From positions 457,364 to 521,363 of the forward strand of contig CANLPZ010000002.1 in the NCBI GenBank assembly GCA_947493145.1: a DNA stretch of 64,000 bases, written 5' to 3'. Shown one piece after another: positions 54,382 to 64,000 of the stretch. This DNA comes from an uncultured Paracoccaceae bacterium (GTDB taxonomy: Bacteria > Pseudomonadota > Alphaproteobacteria > Rhodobacterales > Rhodobacteraceae). The number at the start of each line of letters is the position of its first letter. Position 1 is the stretch's first letter. The position numbers were made by a program, and so were the translations under genes. The notes below the pieces were generated by a model. The model saw only the letters and a program-made list of their open reading frames with translations. It searched no databases and was not told the DNA's origin.

Positions 54382-57300
54382 ATGCTAAAGAAATTTTTGC
54401 GTACTGCTTCAGCAGTTCTATTGGCTTGTGCGTCGACTTCTGTAAATGCTTCGGACACTTCCCAGTACCTTGATAAAATTGGAATATCTGATGTTTCAAT
54501 TGAATCGAGCAAGAAGCTCCCCCAATCGGCAGCCGCGCAAGAAGACGCAGATCGCTACCTTGCTTTTGATCGAGATACCGCCTCTGGCTTATCTTTGTTC
54601 GGAACTGCAAACATGTCGGTCACCTTTACTGACCAGAATGACGTGCATGCTATGCGTGTTTATGGAACAGCCCCTTATTCCGTTAAAGTTTTTGAATCAG
54701 CATCCGACAAAAAACCTACACTCTCTGTCGATCTGACCAAGCTTGACGCTGGCTGGAATACAATTGAACTTCCTAACACAATCTCTTCCTCGACTGTTTA
54801 CCTTGAGTTCAAACCAAAAGGGGGCAGCGATGCTGTTCAACTTTCAGAGTTGGAATTTCTTGGAGCTGCTCGTGTTGCGCCAACAACCTTGGGCGGAGCA
54901 CAGGCTGCGTTTGCCGAAGGTCTAGACACGGGGGCATTCGCGTTTTTCGAGGTGCCGTTTGACGGCACGGGTGTCGTTTTGACGCAAGAGGAGCCAATTG
55001 CATCATCTTCGGTCACAATTGATGCGTTGAGCACAGATATCCGCAATGCGTGGCTGAGCTATGAGGTTAAAGGCGACGCCGCGTTGGTGGCACTTGGCCG
55101 TTCATTGAACGGTTATGCGTATCAGGGGGGATACCCTTTTGCGCCGAGTGATGAATTTTCCCAAATCGTTGAGCAAATTGACCCGACACAGTTGCAAGCG
55201 GGTGTGAACAACCTGTCTTTGGCGTTGGGCAACACGGACGGCGGGCTTGAGGTTCAGAACCTGTCTTTGATTGTTGAATACGCGCAAGGTTCAAAAATCG
55301 CGACGACGGCTGAATTGGCGGATGTTCTTGACGGCGACCCTGCGACGGTCACGTCGATTTCTTCTGGCTCTTCAGCGATTGAATTTGACCTGGCAAAGGC
55401 CGGGTCTTTGTCGGCTGTTATGGTCGAGCTGTCCAGCACAGGCAGCGGTCAAGCCTTTGTGGATATGAAGGATGGTGACGTCTGGTACGCACTGAGCGCC
55501 GCGCCCGTCGAGTTAACTGGCCTAAGCGCCGGAAGCCTTGTTGCATTGCCCATTGATGCGGATGTCAACGGTGCGCTTCGTGTGCGTTTTGAGGGTGTTG
55601 AACTACCCTTCAGCGTGTCCGAGTTGCGTGCGAATGGTGCGGAAGTGGGTCCAACTTGGGGTGCCACAGAATTGGTCACCACTTGGCCATCCGATGCGGA
55701 AAATTACGGCAACGTCGGTATCATTCGTGGGTATATCTCACAACCTCAAACGACTGACGGTGCCGCCTCTTTGTTTGCTGCAGGTCTGCCTGTTGAGCTG
55801 TCTTCAGGCGCGTTTGAAGTTGTTGTATCGCGTGAACAAGCCGGTTTTGGCGCAACAGATCTGTCCGAGCCCTGGGCCGTTGAGTTGCGTCTTGTTCGCC
55901 CTGATGGAACCGAAGACATTCGCCAGATTGCCTTTGATGGCATCGCCGTTGAAAGCGATGCAGATGAATTCCTTCCTGAGCCGACAATTGATTTGGTAAC
56001 GGCTGATGCGGCCGCAACGCTGTCAAACAGCGGTGCGGTTTTGGAGATTGCAGAACAATCCGTTGAGGGTGATGTCGAAGTATCGATTACACCGTTGATC
56101 GAGGCTGAGATTGCCAAAATGGACCTTGGTTTGACCAATGTGACCAAAGGCCAAGGTAACGGTCGTGCGTTCCGCATGTTGCCGTCGATGAAGTTCAAAA
56201 AGAACATCAAGATCAAGCTGGAATACGATGAGACTTTGATCCCGGCAGGCTACTCCGAAGATGACGTAAAGATTTACTTCTTTGATGAAGAAGCTGGTCG
56301 CTGGGTTTCGCTGACCGGTACTGAAGTGAACAAATCTGGCAAGTGGTTGCGAGCAAACACAGATCACTTCACCGACTTTATTGCGGGTGTTGTTGTAGCC
56401 CCGGAATCGCCGCAAACTGCGAGTTTTAACCCCACGCAAATCCAAGGCATCAAAGCAGCCGATCCAAGTTCTAAGATCAATTTGATCGAAGCGCCAAGTG
56501 CGAACAACATGGGTGATGCGAACCTAAGCTATCCGATCGAATTGCCTGCAGGTCGTCTTGGCATGGCACCAAGTTTGCAAGTTGCGTATTCTTCTGCTGC
56601 GCAGAACGGATGGATGGGTCTTGGCTGGAACCTAAACGTTCCTGAGATCACTATTGATACCCGCTGGGGCGTGCCGCGCTATGATGCGGCATTTGAAACT
56701 GAGACCTATTCGTTCAACGGCCAGATGCTGACACCTGTTGCGCACCGTGCGGCTTTGGTCGCTCGCGAAGCAGATCGTGAATTCCATACCCGTGTTGAGG
56801 GTGGGTTCCAAAAGATTATCCGTCACGGCACCAGCCCTGCGAACTATTGGTTTGAGGTTATCGACAAAATGGGGACCCGCTATGCCTATGGTGGGGATTT
56901 AGATAGCGGTGCGATTGACGTGTCATCTGCGCTGCTCACTGGTGAAGGCAATGTCTTCCGCTGGAAGCTGACAGAGGTGCGAGACACCAATGGCAACTTT
57001 GTAAAATACCACTACGGCAAAGTGGCCTCCACTGGCCTAAAGTCAGGCTCGAATTTGGGTAAAACGATTTATCCTGAACGCATCACGTACACGGGTCACA
57101 ACGGGGTTGAGGGAGACTATGAAGTTCTGTTCACCCGCGACCGTGAATTGGCGGGTTTTGTTGAACGCAAAGATACGATCATCGATGGCCGCGGTGGCTT
57201 TAAACAGGTGACAGCTGACCTACTGCGTCACATCGAAGTGCGCCTAAACGGCACACCAATCCGCGCCTATGAGTTCACGTATGACGAAGGTGCCTATTAC

Positions 57301-60300
57301 AAAACGCTGTTGCAAACGATCACGCAATACGGTGCGGATGGCACAGCGTTTAACACCCACAGCTTTGACTATCACGACGACACCCGTGAAGCAGATGGAA
57401 GCTATAAAGGGTTTGCGCCGACAATTGATTGGTCGTTGACAAGCGGTGACGTGAGCCAAGTGAGTGCCTTGCAGGGTGCAAACACGGGCAGTGTAGGTGG
57501 CTTTGGACTAATCGGATTGTCTCTATTGGTTCCAAGTGTGGAGAACGCAGTTCTCAACATTACTGGAAAATTTGGGTCCAACAAGAGTGATACCGATCAT
57601 CTCATCGCGATGATTGATATCAATGGAGATGGTCTTGCTGATAAAGTCTATAAAAACGGATCGCAGGTTTTCTATCGTCGAAATTTATCAGAGGTAGACG
57701 GAAGCGTAACCGCTTTTGACACCTCAGCGACGTTGGTTGCCAACTTACCTAGGATTGGCAAAGAGACCTACCGCGGCTCAAATAAAACGGTCGAATTGTT
57801 CATTGTGCGGTTTAACGCAGGGTTAACATGGTCCGATGGCACCGCTGAAAGCCAAGTGTATTTTTCAGATGTGAACGGCGATGGATTGGTTGACTTGGTG
57901 AACGGTTCAACTGTTTTGTTTAACAGCATTAATTCGTCTGATGACCCCGTCTTTACGGCGAACGTCAATGAAACACCTTATCCAATCCCTGACAGTGCTG
58001 CATCGTCAGATGCGTTGAATGTTGACTTATCTGAGACGCTTGCAGCCATTGAAGCCGCGGCACCTTTGATTGATACGGTTGTAGTATGGGAAGCCCCTTA
58101 CAATGGCAGCGTACAAGTCACGTCGGATGTGGCTCTTGTTGAATCTCTTGACCCAGAACGCGCCAGTTACGAAAGCGCTGACGGTGTTCGGGTTGCTATT
58201 CAACTTGAAGGCTCGGAGGTTTGGAGCGATCAAATTGCAGAGACTGACTATGCGTCTCGGCCAGCGAATGTGGGTCCTTTGTCAGTGTCCAAGGGTGACA
58301 AACTCTATTTCCGTGTCCAATCAAACTATGATGGCGCATTCGATGTCGTGTCTTGGGACCCAGCTGTAGAATATGTGGGTGTAAACACAGCAACGACAGA
58401 TGCCAATGGTCTTGGGGTATACGCATATGACCATTCAAGTGATTTTACGACCTTTGGTTTTGGCAACGGAGTGGTTGGCGCACCAAAGTCAGGCACTGTT
58501 CAAATCAGTGGAACGTTGAACAAAACTGCCGCCACAACAGATGATGTGGTTTTGGAGCTACTGGTTAACGGCATTGTTGTGGACGCACACACATTTGCAT
58601 CTGGCGCGACGGGGTCATACTCAATTTCTGAGATGGTCTCACTGTCGGAAGCAGTTATTGATCAATCGACAGGTACGGTAACACAAGATGCTGATACGGT
58701 TGAATTGCGCTTGTCGAACGACAGCCGCATTGATGCCGCCGCATTGTCGTGGGATGCATCAGATGCGCCATTTTTGGTTTATACATCCTTCGACGACGGT
58801 AGCGCCGTTACCGACGACAACGGTGAGCCTATTCTGCAAATTGATTTATTTGCCACCCTGAACCTGTACGCGGGGTCGAATTTTGAGGTGCCTGCTCAGG
58901 CGTGGGTCGTGCCGCAAGACGGGCTTTACACATTGACACCAGAGTTGGATCTCGCCGCTGCGCCAGATGGTGACTTGGTTTTGACGTATAAATCGAATGG
59001 TGCGTTGGTTGCAAAAGAAACAGTTGGGATCAACGGTGGTGTTGTGAATGCGAACGCGCTTCAGATCTCTTTGACCGCGGGCGAAGAAATCTGGTTCGAA
59101 TACGCCGACGTGTCTGGTGCTTATTTGGACACGATCACAGAAGCACGTGTGCTCATCGAACTTCCTGATCCGAATGACACCGTGGCTCCGATCGACAATC
59201 TGATCGAAGAGTTGTTTGTTGCCGAATTGCATAGCACGAAAGCCACCCCAAGAACGGGCGAAGCGTACCGTGGATGGTCACGTTTGGGCTATGACGGCAC
59301 CGAGGCAAATCAACCTATTTCGATTTCCGAAGCTGATTTGGAAATGCCAGATCAAGCAGAGCTTGAAGCTTTGGGCGATGATATCCAAGCTTCTGCTGAA
59401 AGCGGTGTTGTCGACGATAGTTTGCAAGATGCGGTTGATCAAAAGGTTTACAATTTCAAACCTGATTATGCGGAAGCGCAATGGAGCGGTCCGGAAGAAC
59501 AGATTTTTGCAGCGGCCACAGATATGGGTTCGTCTCGTCTGAATTTGGATTTCCCAGAAGTTCCTGACCCAATGGCATTTGTGGGTGCACGTGGTGTGCC
59601 TCAGATTTCGACAACAAGTGAGCGGAATATCGGTATTGGTTTTACATTTGTGCAAGCCAACCGCGCGAAATCCACAAGTAAGTCGATCTTGGACTACCAA
59701 GATATGAACGGCGACCAGTTCCCTGACATCCTCTCGCAAGGGGCGAAAATCCAATACACTATGATGTTGGGTCACCTCGACAGCCTCGTTGCTAGCGTTC
59801 CAAATATGGAGAACAACCCTCGTGTGTCTCGATCAGACACGACGTCGATTGGCGGAAGCAAACCTGGTTCAAAAGGTAATGCTAACGGCAACCAAGGTAC
59901 AACAGGTGGTGGAGCGATCTATACACCAGTTGTCGATGGTGCAATTCGCAGCCCCATTGGTTTCAGCGCGACTTTGGCCAGCGGTGACAACGAATCTGAA
60001 CACGACCTTCGTGACATGAATGCAGATGGATTGCCCGATATTGTCAAACAAATTGGGTCAAATTTGGCCGTTCGCTATAACATCGGATATGAATTCCTTC
60101 CGAATTACGAGACACTCGGCGCAACTGGTTTGAACATCGGTGAAAACTCAAGCCTCTCTATTGGTCTTGGATTTAACTCTGGTGGTAACAGTATTAGTGC
60201 AGGTGGCAACATCGCAGACAGTTCCAGCCGCGTGTTAGAGTCTTTGAATGACGTAAACGGTGATGGTCTATTGGACGCCGTTCATCAAGGATCGGGTAAC

Positions 60301-63300
60301 ACGCTCACTGTTCTTTTGAACTCTGGCAGCGGTTTTGAAAGCCCAATTATTTGGTCAACCGGTGGATTGGGCAGCGATTTTGCCGAAACTGATGGTAAGT
60401 CAGCAGGTATCGGTGGTTCATTTACGGCGTGCCCGGGTTTCCTAGTTTATTTCTGTGTCGGCGCTGGAGTTAATGCGGGCGATAGTACAAGCTGGACCTT
60501 GGTTCGGATCTCTGACCTTAACGGCGATGGTGACCCAGACCTACTGCGTTCAAACGATGATGGCGAGCTGCGCGCGAGCTACGGTACAGATGGACGTACC
60601 AACATGCTGCGCACTGTGAACCGTCCGATGGGGGCAACGATTGCGGCGGATTACGCACGCAGTGGGAATACCTATGACCAACCGTCGAACCGTTGGGTGC
60701 TGAGCCGTGTTGAAGTATATGACGGCTTTGATGGGGATGGTTCAGATCGTTTGGTTTCCACCTTTGCCTACGCAGACGGAAAATATGACCGTCAGGAACG
60801 CGAGTTCTATGGCTTTGAAACCGTTGTCGAAAACCATTTGAACTATGTGTCGGCTGGCAATGAGAGTGTTTACCGCACGATTACGCAGACTTTTGACAAT
60901 GATAGCTATTATTCAAAAGGCTTGTTGCTGTCGTCGGTTACGACAGATGGCGCTGGTAACAAGTTCTTAGAAACCGCCAATAGCTACACGTATCGTGATA
61001 TCGATACGGGCACAGCCGGCAATCTGAATTCTTTGACTGCAACAATCTTCCCGCAGCTGAGCCGGACGGACAAAGCCTTCTTTGAGGGACAATCCACAGC
61101 AGGAAAAGAAACCTACACGACCTTTGATTATGACTTCTTGGGCAACGTGACACGTTTCTTTGATGCGGCGAACTTGGATACAGCGGCTGATGACGTGGAA
61201 AGCTTGATTGCCTACCACAACGATACGGCCAACTACATTGTTGGTAAGGCTGACAGCGTTGTGGTGAATGGTAACGGCACTGAAATGCGCCGCCGGACCG
61301 CCGATTTTGAGATTGGCACAGGCAATCTGCTTGAGGTGATTTCGTTCAACACCGATGGCACGCAGTCTGTCTCAACTATGGGCTACAACGGGCAGGGGAA
61401 CCTGATCTCGGTCCAAGGGGCGGAGAACGCAAATGGCCAACGCTATGGGCTGACTTACACATTCGACACTGAGGTTGAAACCTATGTGACCGAAACCGTT
61501 GACAGCTTTGGCTATAGCTCAAGCGCTGAATATGACTTCCGCTTTGGTGAGGTTATCGGAACAACAGACATCAACGCACAAGCGATCACCAATACATTGG
61601 ATGAATTTGGTCGTGTGGTGACAATCACTGGTCCATACCAGTCCTCTGATGCGACCATCACATTTGCCTATAATCCACGTCTTGATGTGCCAAACTCACC
61701 CGAGGTCTATCCTGCGGTTGATCTCAGCTGGGCGCTGACACAGCACATTGATACCTATCGCGATCTGTCTGATCCGATTGAAACCGTGCTCTTTGCTGAC
61801 GGTTTGGGCCGAGTGCTGCAAACCAAGAAGGACGCGACCATTCATGTTGCGGGAACCTACACCGATAAGATGGTGGCTTCTGGCCGTGTGAACTTTGACT
61901 TTGTTGGTCGCCAGATCGAGCAATTCTATCCGGTCGAGGAAGCCTTGGGCGCGCAAGGCGTGTTCAATGCAAGCTATGATGCGGAAACTCCGACAACGAC
62001 AACCTATGACATCTTGGACCGTCCATTGACGATCACCATTCCGGATGGGTCTTCGACCGCTATGGTCTATGACTTTGGTCCTGATCGCGATGGGTTAACC
62101 CAATTCCGGACCTTGTTTACGGATGCGGAAGGCAAGCAGCGCGAGACCTATGCGGATGTGCGCGGTCTGATGACGTCGGTCAAAGAGATGAACCCGTCAG
62201 GTGGTCAGCCAACGATCTGGACATCCTATGTCTATGACCCGCTGAAACAGATCACTGATGTGACAGATGATCAGGGCAATGTAACCACATCTGCCTATGA
62301 TAACTTGGGTCGTCAGATTGAAATCGACAGCCCGGATATGGGTCTGACCACATTCACCTATGACCCAGCGTCGAACCTGATTGCGAAACAAACTGCCAAT
62401 TTGGCGGCCACAGGTACGCAGATCGATTACACATACGACTTTAACCGACTGATGGCTGTGACCTATCCAGAGTTCACGGATAACAACATCACCTACACCT
62501 ATGGTGCACCTGGGGCTGCGTTCAACAGCGCCAACCGTATCACTTCGGTGCAATCTCAAGCTGGGTTCGAAGAACGCTTCTACGGCCCATTGGGCGAGAC
62601 GGTGAAAACCATCCTCACGGTGAGCTCGGACACAGGTGCGAACCCAGAAACCTATGCGACCGAATATACCTATGACACATGGAACCGTCTGCAAACGATG
62701 GTCTATCCAGATGGGGAAATCTTGGTCAACGCATATGACAGCGGCGGTAAGCTGATCACCATCGACGGCACCAAAGCGGGCTATGATTACCCGTACCTCA
62801 AGGAAATGGGCTACGATAAGTTCGGCCAACGTGTGTTCACCCGTTTGGGCAACGACACCACGACGAACTACACCTATACCGCCGACACCCGTCGCCTCGA
62901 TACGCTGCAAACGCTGAGCGAACAAACAGGGCGTCAGTTCCAAGACATGACCTATGGATATGACTTGGTCGGCAATATCGTGACCCAAGCGAACTTAGCC
63001 GAAAACACGCAAAACAACCTGCTGGGTGGGGCCACATCATACACCTATGAATATGATGACCTTTATCGCCTCATCGGGGCCACGGGCAGCTGGTCTGCTC
63101 CAAACAACCCCGAAAGCTTTACGCTGGCGATGTCTTACGACACGATCCACAACATCGCGTCCAAGACCCAAGAACACCTTGTCGTCGACCGTGTGCAAAA
63201 GAAAACCAGCTATGACTGGACCTATGGCTACAACGGTGCGCAGCCGCATGCGCCGACGGACATTGGCGACCGCACCTATAGCTATGATGCGAACGGCAAC

Positions 63301-64000
63301 CAGACGGGCTGGGACAGCAATGTCAACGGCACAAACCGCACGATCACTTGGGATGAGGAAAACCGCATCCAGTCGGTGGCGGACAACGGCGCCACAACGA
63401 CCTATAAGTACAACGACGCCGGTGAGCGCGTGTTTAAGGTCGGCGCCCAAGGCGAAACCGTTTACGTCAACCAATTCTATGTGATCCGCAACGGCCAAGT
63501 TGCCTCCAAACATATCTTTGGCGGATCGCAGCGGTTGGTGTCGAAACTGGCCAGCCAACCTGTCGATGCGCCGAGCATCACGGGCGGTGAGACCACCGAA
63601 ACCACGGGCGAGGACCCCGAGCCTGCCGCTGCGGGTGGCAACGGTAATGGTAATGGCGGCACGAACCCCAATGCGGGGGGTGCGAACTCGAACGGCCAAG
63701 GCAATGGCGCGGGCGGTGGAAACGCTGGCGGCAACGGCAATGGAAATGGCAACGGGGGCGGTGGCTCTGGCGGCGGAAATGGCAATGGCGGTGGCAACAC
63801 CGGCGGTGGCCAACCGCAAGAAGAGCGCGACTTCTACTTCTACCACCCCGATCACTTGGGCAGCAGCTCCTATGTGACGGACATCGACGGCGAGGTGTTC
63901 CAGCATACCGAATACTTCCCATTTGGTGAAACTTGGGTGCAGGAGCAGTCAAACAGCCAACGCACACCATACCTCTTCACAGGCAAAGAACTCGACGAAG
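54382..64000 (+). CDS. Giant secreted SpvB/TcdB/RHS-repeat protein (Tc-toxin-like), 3' end outside window
   Basis: An open frame of over 3200 codons runs to the window end. The start MLKKFLRTASAVLLACAS is a signal peptide with a lipobox-like LLAC. Region by region: Ser/Asp-rich beta-type domains (to 56400); SpvB-type block (about 56500-57500, LSYPIELPAGRLGMAPSLQV, NGWMGLGWNLNVPEI); FG-GAP-like Ca-binding repeats (DINGDGLADKV near 57616, DVNGDGLVDLV near 57874, DMNADGLPDIV near 60016, DLNGDGDPDLL near 60520); TcdB middle (NRPMGATIAADYAR, 60620); YD repeats (61900-63400); Gly/Asn-rich linker (63634-63810); RHS core YHPDHLGSSSYVTD. TcB/TcC proteins form a cocoon around a toxic C-terminus, which is not in view. 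Confidence 0.93.
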   Translation, partial: MLKKFLRTASAVLLACASTSVNASDTSQYLDKIGISDVSIESSKKLPQSAAAQEDADRYLAFDRDTASGLSLFGTANMSVTFTDQNDVHAMRVYGTAPYSVKVFESASDKKPTLSVDLTKLDAGWNTIELPNTISSSTVYLEFKPKGGSDAVQLSELEFLGAARVAPTTLGGAQAAFAEGLDTGAFAFFEVPFDGTGVVLTQEEPIASSSVTIDALSTDIRNAWLSYEVKGDAALVALGRSLNGYAYQGGYPFAPSDEFSQIVEQIDPTQLQAGVNNLSLALGNTDGGLEVQNLSLIVEYAQGSKIATTAELADVLDGDPATVTSISSGSSAIEFDLAKAGSLSAVMVELSSTGSGQAFVDMKDGDVWYALSAAPVELTGLSAGSLVALPIDADVNGALRVRFEGVELPFSVSELRANGAEVGPTWGATELVTTWPSDAENYGNVGIIRGYISQPQTTDGAASLFAAGLPVELSSGAFEVVVSREQAGFGATDLSEPWAVELRLVRPDGTEDIRQIAFDGIAVESDADEFLPEPTIDLVTADAAATLSNSGAVLEIAEQSVEGDVEVSITPLIEAEIAKMDLGLTNVTKGQGNGRAFRMLPSMKFKKNIKIKLEYDETLIPAGYSEDDVKIYFFDEEAGRWVSLTGTEVNKSGKWLRANTDHFTDFIAGVVVAPESPQTASFNPTQIQGIKAADPSSKINLIEAPSANNMGDANLSYPIELPAGRLGMAPSLQVAYSSAAQNGWMGLGWNLNVPEITIDTRWGVPRYDAAFETETYSFNGQMLTPVAHRAALVAREADREFHTRVEGGFQKIIRHGTSPANYWFEVIDKMGTRYAYGGDLDSGAIDVSSALLTGEGNVFRWKLTEVRDTNGNFVKYHYGKVASTGLKSGSNLGKTIYPERITYTGHNGVEGDYEVLFTRDRELAGFVERKDTIIDGRGGFKQVTADLLRHIEVRLNGTPIRAYEFTYDEGAYYKTLLQTITQYGADGTAFNTHSFDYHDDTREADGSYKGFAPTIDWSLTSGDVSQVSALQGANTGSVGGFGLIGLSLLVPSVENAVLNITGKFGSNKSDTDHLIAMIDINGDGLADKVYKNGSQVFYRRNLSEVDGSVTAFDTSATLVANLPRIGKETYRGSNKTVELFIVRFNAGLTWSDGTAESQVYFSDVNGDGLVDLVNGSTVLFNSINSSDDPVFTANVNETPYPIPDSAASSDALNVDLSETLAAIEAAAPLIDTVVVWEAPYNGSVQVTSDVALVESLDPERASYESADGVRVAIQLEGSEVWSDQIAETDYASRPANVGPLSVSKGDKLYFRVQSNYDGAFDVVSWDPAVEYVGVNTATTDANGLGVYAYDHSSDFTTFGFGNGVVGAPKSGTVQISGTLNKTAATTDDVVLELLVNGIVVDAHTFASGATGSYSISEMVSLSEAVIDQSTGTVTQDADTVELRLSNDSRIDAAALSWDASDAPFLVYTSFDDGSAVTDDNGEPILQIDLFATLNLYAGSNFEVPAQAWVVPQDGLYTLTPELDLAAAPDGDLVLTYKSNGALVAKETVGINGGVVNANALQISLTAGEEIWFEYADVSGAYLDTITEARVLIELPDPNDTVAPIDNLIEELFVAELHSTKATPRTGEAYRGWSRLGYDGTEANQPISISEADLEMPDQAELEALGDDIQASAESGVVDDSLQDAVDQKVYNFKPDYAEAQWSGPEEQIFAAATDMGSSRLNLDFPEVPDPMAFVGARGVPQISTTSERNIGIGFTFVQANRAKSTSKSILDYQDMNGDQFPDILSQGAKIQYTMMLGHLDSLVASVPNMENNPRVSRSDTTSIGGSKPGSKGNANGNQGTTGGGAIYTPVVDGAIRSPIGFSATLASGDNESEHDLRDMNADGLPDIVKQIGSNLAVRYNIGYEFLPNYETLGATGLNIGENSSLSIGLGFNSGGNSISAGGNIADSSSRVLESLNDVNGDGLLDAVHQGSGNTLTVLLNSGSGFESPIIWSTGGLGSDFAETDGKSAGIGGSFTACPGFLVYFCVGAGVNAGDSTSWTLVRISDLNGDGDPDLLRSNDDGELRASYGTDGRTNMLRTVNRPMGATIAADYARSGNTYDQPSNRWVLSRVEVYDGFDGDGSDRLVSTFAYADGKYDRQEREFYGFETVVENHLNYVSAGNESVYRTITQTFDNDSYYSKGLLLSSVTTDGAGNKFLETANSYTYRDIDTGTAGNLNSLTATIFPQLSRTDKAFFEGQSTAGKETYTTFDYDFLGNVTRFFDAANLDTAADDVESLIAYHNDTANYIVGKADSVVVNGNGTEMRRRTADFEIGTGNLLEVISFNTDGTQSVSTMGYNGQGNLISVQGAENANGQRYGLTYTFDTEVETYVTETVDSFGYSSSAEYDFRFGEVIGTTDINAQAITNTLDEFGRVVTITGPYQSSDATITFAYNPRLDVPNSPEVYPAVDLSWALTQHIDTYRDLSDPIETVLFADGLGRVLQTKKDATIHVAGTYTDKMVASGRVNFDFVGRQIEQFYPVEEALGAQGVFNASYDAETPTTTTYDILDRPLTITIPDGSSTAMVYDFGPDRDGLTQFRTLFTDAEGKQRETYADVRGLMTSVKEMNPSGGQPTIWTSYVYDPLKQITDVTDDQGNVTTSAYDNLGRQIEIDSPDMGLTTFTYDPASNLIAKQTANLAATGTQIDYTYDFNRLMAVTYPEFTDNNITYTYGAPGAAFNSANRITSVQSQAGFEERFYGPLGETVKTILTVSSDTGANPETYATEYTYDTWNRLQTMVYPDGEILVNAYDSGGKLITIDGTKAGYDYPYLKEMGYDKFGQRVFTRLGNDTTTNYTYTADTRRLDTLQTLSEQTGRQFQDMTYGYDLVGNIVTQANLAENTQNNLLGGATSYTYEYDDLYRLIGATGSWSAPNNPESFTLAMSYDTIHNIASKTQEHLVVDRVQKKTSYDWTYGYNGAQPHAPTDIGDRTYSYDANGNQTGWDSNVNGTNRTITWDEENRIQSVADNGATTTYKYNDAGERVFKVGAQGETVYVNQFYVIRNGQVASKHIFGGSQRLVSKLASQPVDAPSITGGETTETTGEDPEPAAAGGNGNGNGGTNPNAGGANSNGQGNGAGGGNAGGNGNGNGNGGGGSGGGNGNGGGNTGGGQPQEERDFYFYHPDHLGSSSYVTDIDGEVFQHTEYFPFGETWVQEQSNSQRTPYLFTGKELDE

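Larger units (their letters stand above)
51972..64000. mobile_element. Probable genomic island next to tRNA-Thr (right end not in window)
   Basis: Everything to the left of the tRNA is typical chromosomal content. To the right are an AlpA-like regulator, a broken phage-type adenine methyltransferase, gene-poor AT-rich stretches and a giant RHS-family gene, all hallmarks of integrated elements at tRNA 3' ends. No integrase is visible in the window, and I cannot find a second copy of the tRNA 3' end. The extent is therefore inferred. Confidence 0.55.

Noticed and set aside
62197..62988. Long minus-strand reading frame (263 codons) inside the RHS gene
   Set aside because: The opposite frame encodes clear YD repeats without interruption; the minus-strand frame has no ribosome-binding site and no family motif. 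It is a by-product of the repeat codon bias.
63037..63906. Minus-strand frame of 289 codons rich in Ala, Val and Ile
   Set aside because: It is antisense to the Gly/Asn-rich linker and RHS core; its Ala-rich composition is the mirror of GGC/AAT codons.
1..64000. CRISPR arrays, insertion sequences and rRNA genes
   Set aside because: No regularly spaced repeats, transposase genes or rRNA signatures were seen in the window.

Overview
This window looks like a chromosomal segment of a marine alphaproteobacterium of the order Rhodobacterales (Roseobacter group). The evidence is the gene content and order: an NDUFA12 homologue, mlaD, a DUF2155 protein, aat, accC and accB lie side by side, there is a GapR nucleoid protein, and a RamB/PccR-like regulator is present. 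Nothing here identifies the species.

Layout. (1) 1-4183: a housekeeping operon on the minus strand (SPOR protein, D-Ala-D-Ala carboxypeptidase, tmk, holB, start of tatD), then tRNA-Ser(UGA). (2) 4294-11860: an alpha-glucoside/maltose utilisation locus. aglA-malE-malF-malG run leftward and lacI-malK run rightward from a short divergent control region that contains a LacI-type palindrome. (3) 11924-16614: a guanidine assimilation operon. A clear guanidine-I (ykkC) riboswitch precedes a NitT/TauT-type ABC transporter, a guanidine-hydrolase-like ureohydrolase, a His-rich small protein and a tiny membrane protein. (4) 16866-18559: an Lrp/AsnC regulator divergent from hppD (tyrosine catabolism). 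(5) 18787-25909: a 1319-residue fusion of two rhodanese domains, a YidC/Oxa1-like membrane segment and a PEP-synthase-like ATP-binding/phospho-His module, convergent with a PhnD-like binding protein and hybrid histidine kinase pair. (6) 26126-33694: core genes (a GAPDH paralogue, clpP, clpX, RidA, NDUFA12, mlaD, DUF2155, aat, accC, accB). (7) 33839-46019: acs, a complete HAAT-family ABC transporter, a RamB/PccR-like regulator, a stand-alone receiver and a sodium/solute-symporter-histidine kinase. This resembles an acetate or short-chain acid uptake and sensing block. (8) 46021-51837: a DUF442 protein, a multifunctional fatty-acid oxidation protein, gapR, a conserved hypothetical and an orphan Fe(III) permease. 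(9) 51896-64000: tRNA-Thr(UGU) followed by a probable genomic island. It carries an AlpA-like regulator, a phage-type adenine methyltransferase broken by two stop codons, and more than 3200 codons of a secreted SpvB/TcdB/RHS (Tc-toxin-like) giant protein that runs off the window.

How the parts work together. The riboswitch, transporter and hydrolase form one guanidine-responsive nitrogen-scavenging unit. The hydrolase family is known to need nickel and HypA/HypB-like helpers, but none is encoded here. A His-rich protein overlapping the hydrolase gene sits where a metal-delivery factor might be expected. The acs region combines the acetate-activating enzyme, a transporter, a fatty-acyl-type regulator and a transporter-like kinase. 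The two strongest candidates for undescribed biology are the rhodanese-YidC-PEP synthase fusion and the two small genes at the end of the guanidine operon. The island's RHS giant is a likely interaction or toxin-delivery protein whose C-terminal effector lies outside the window.
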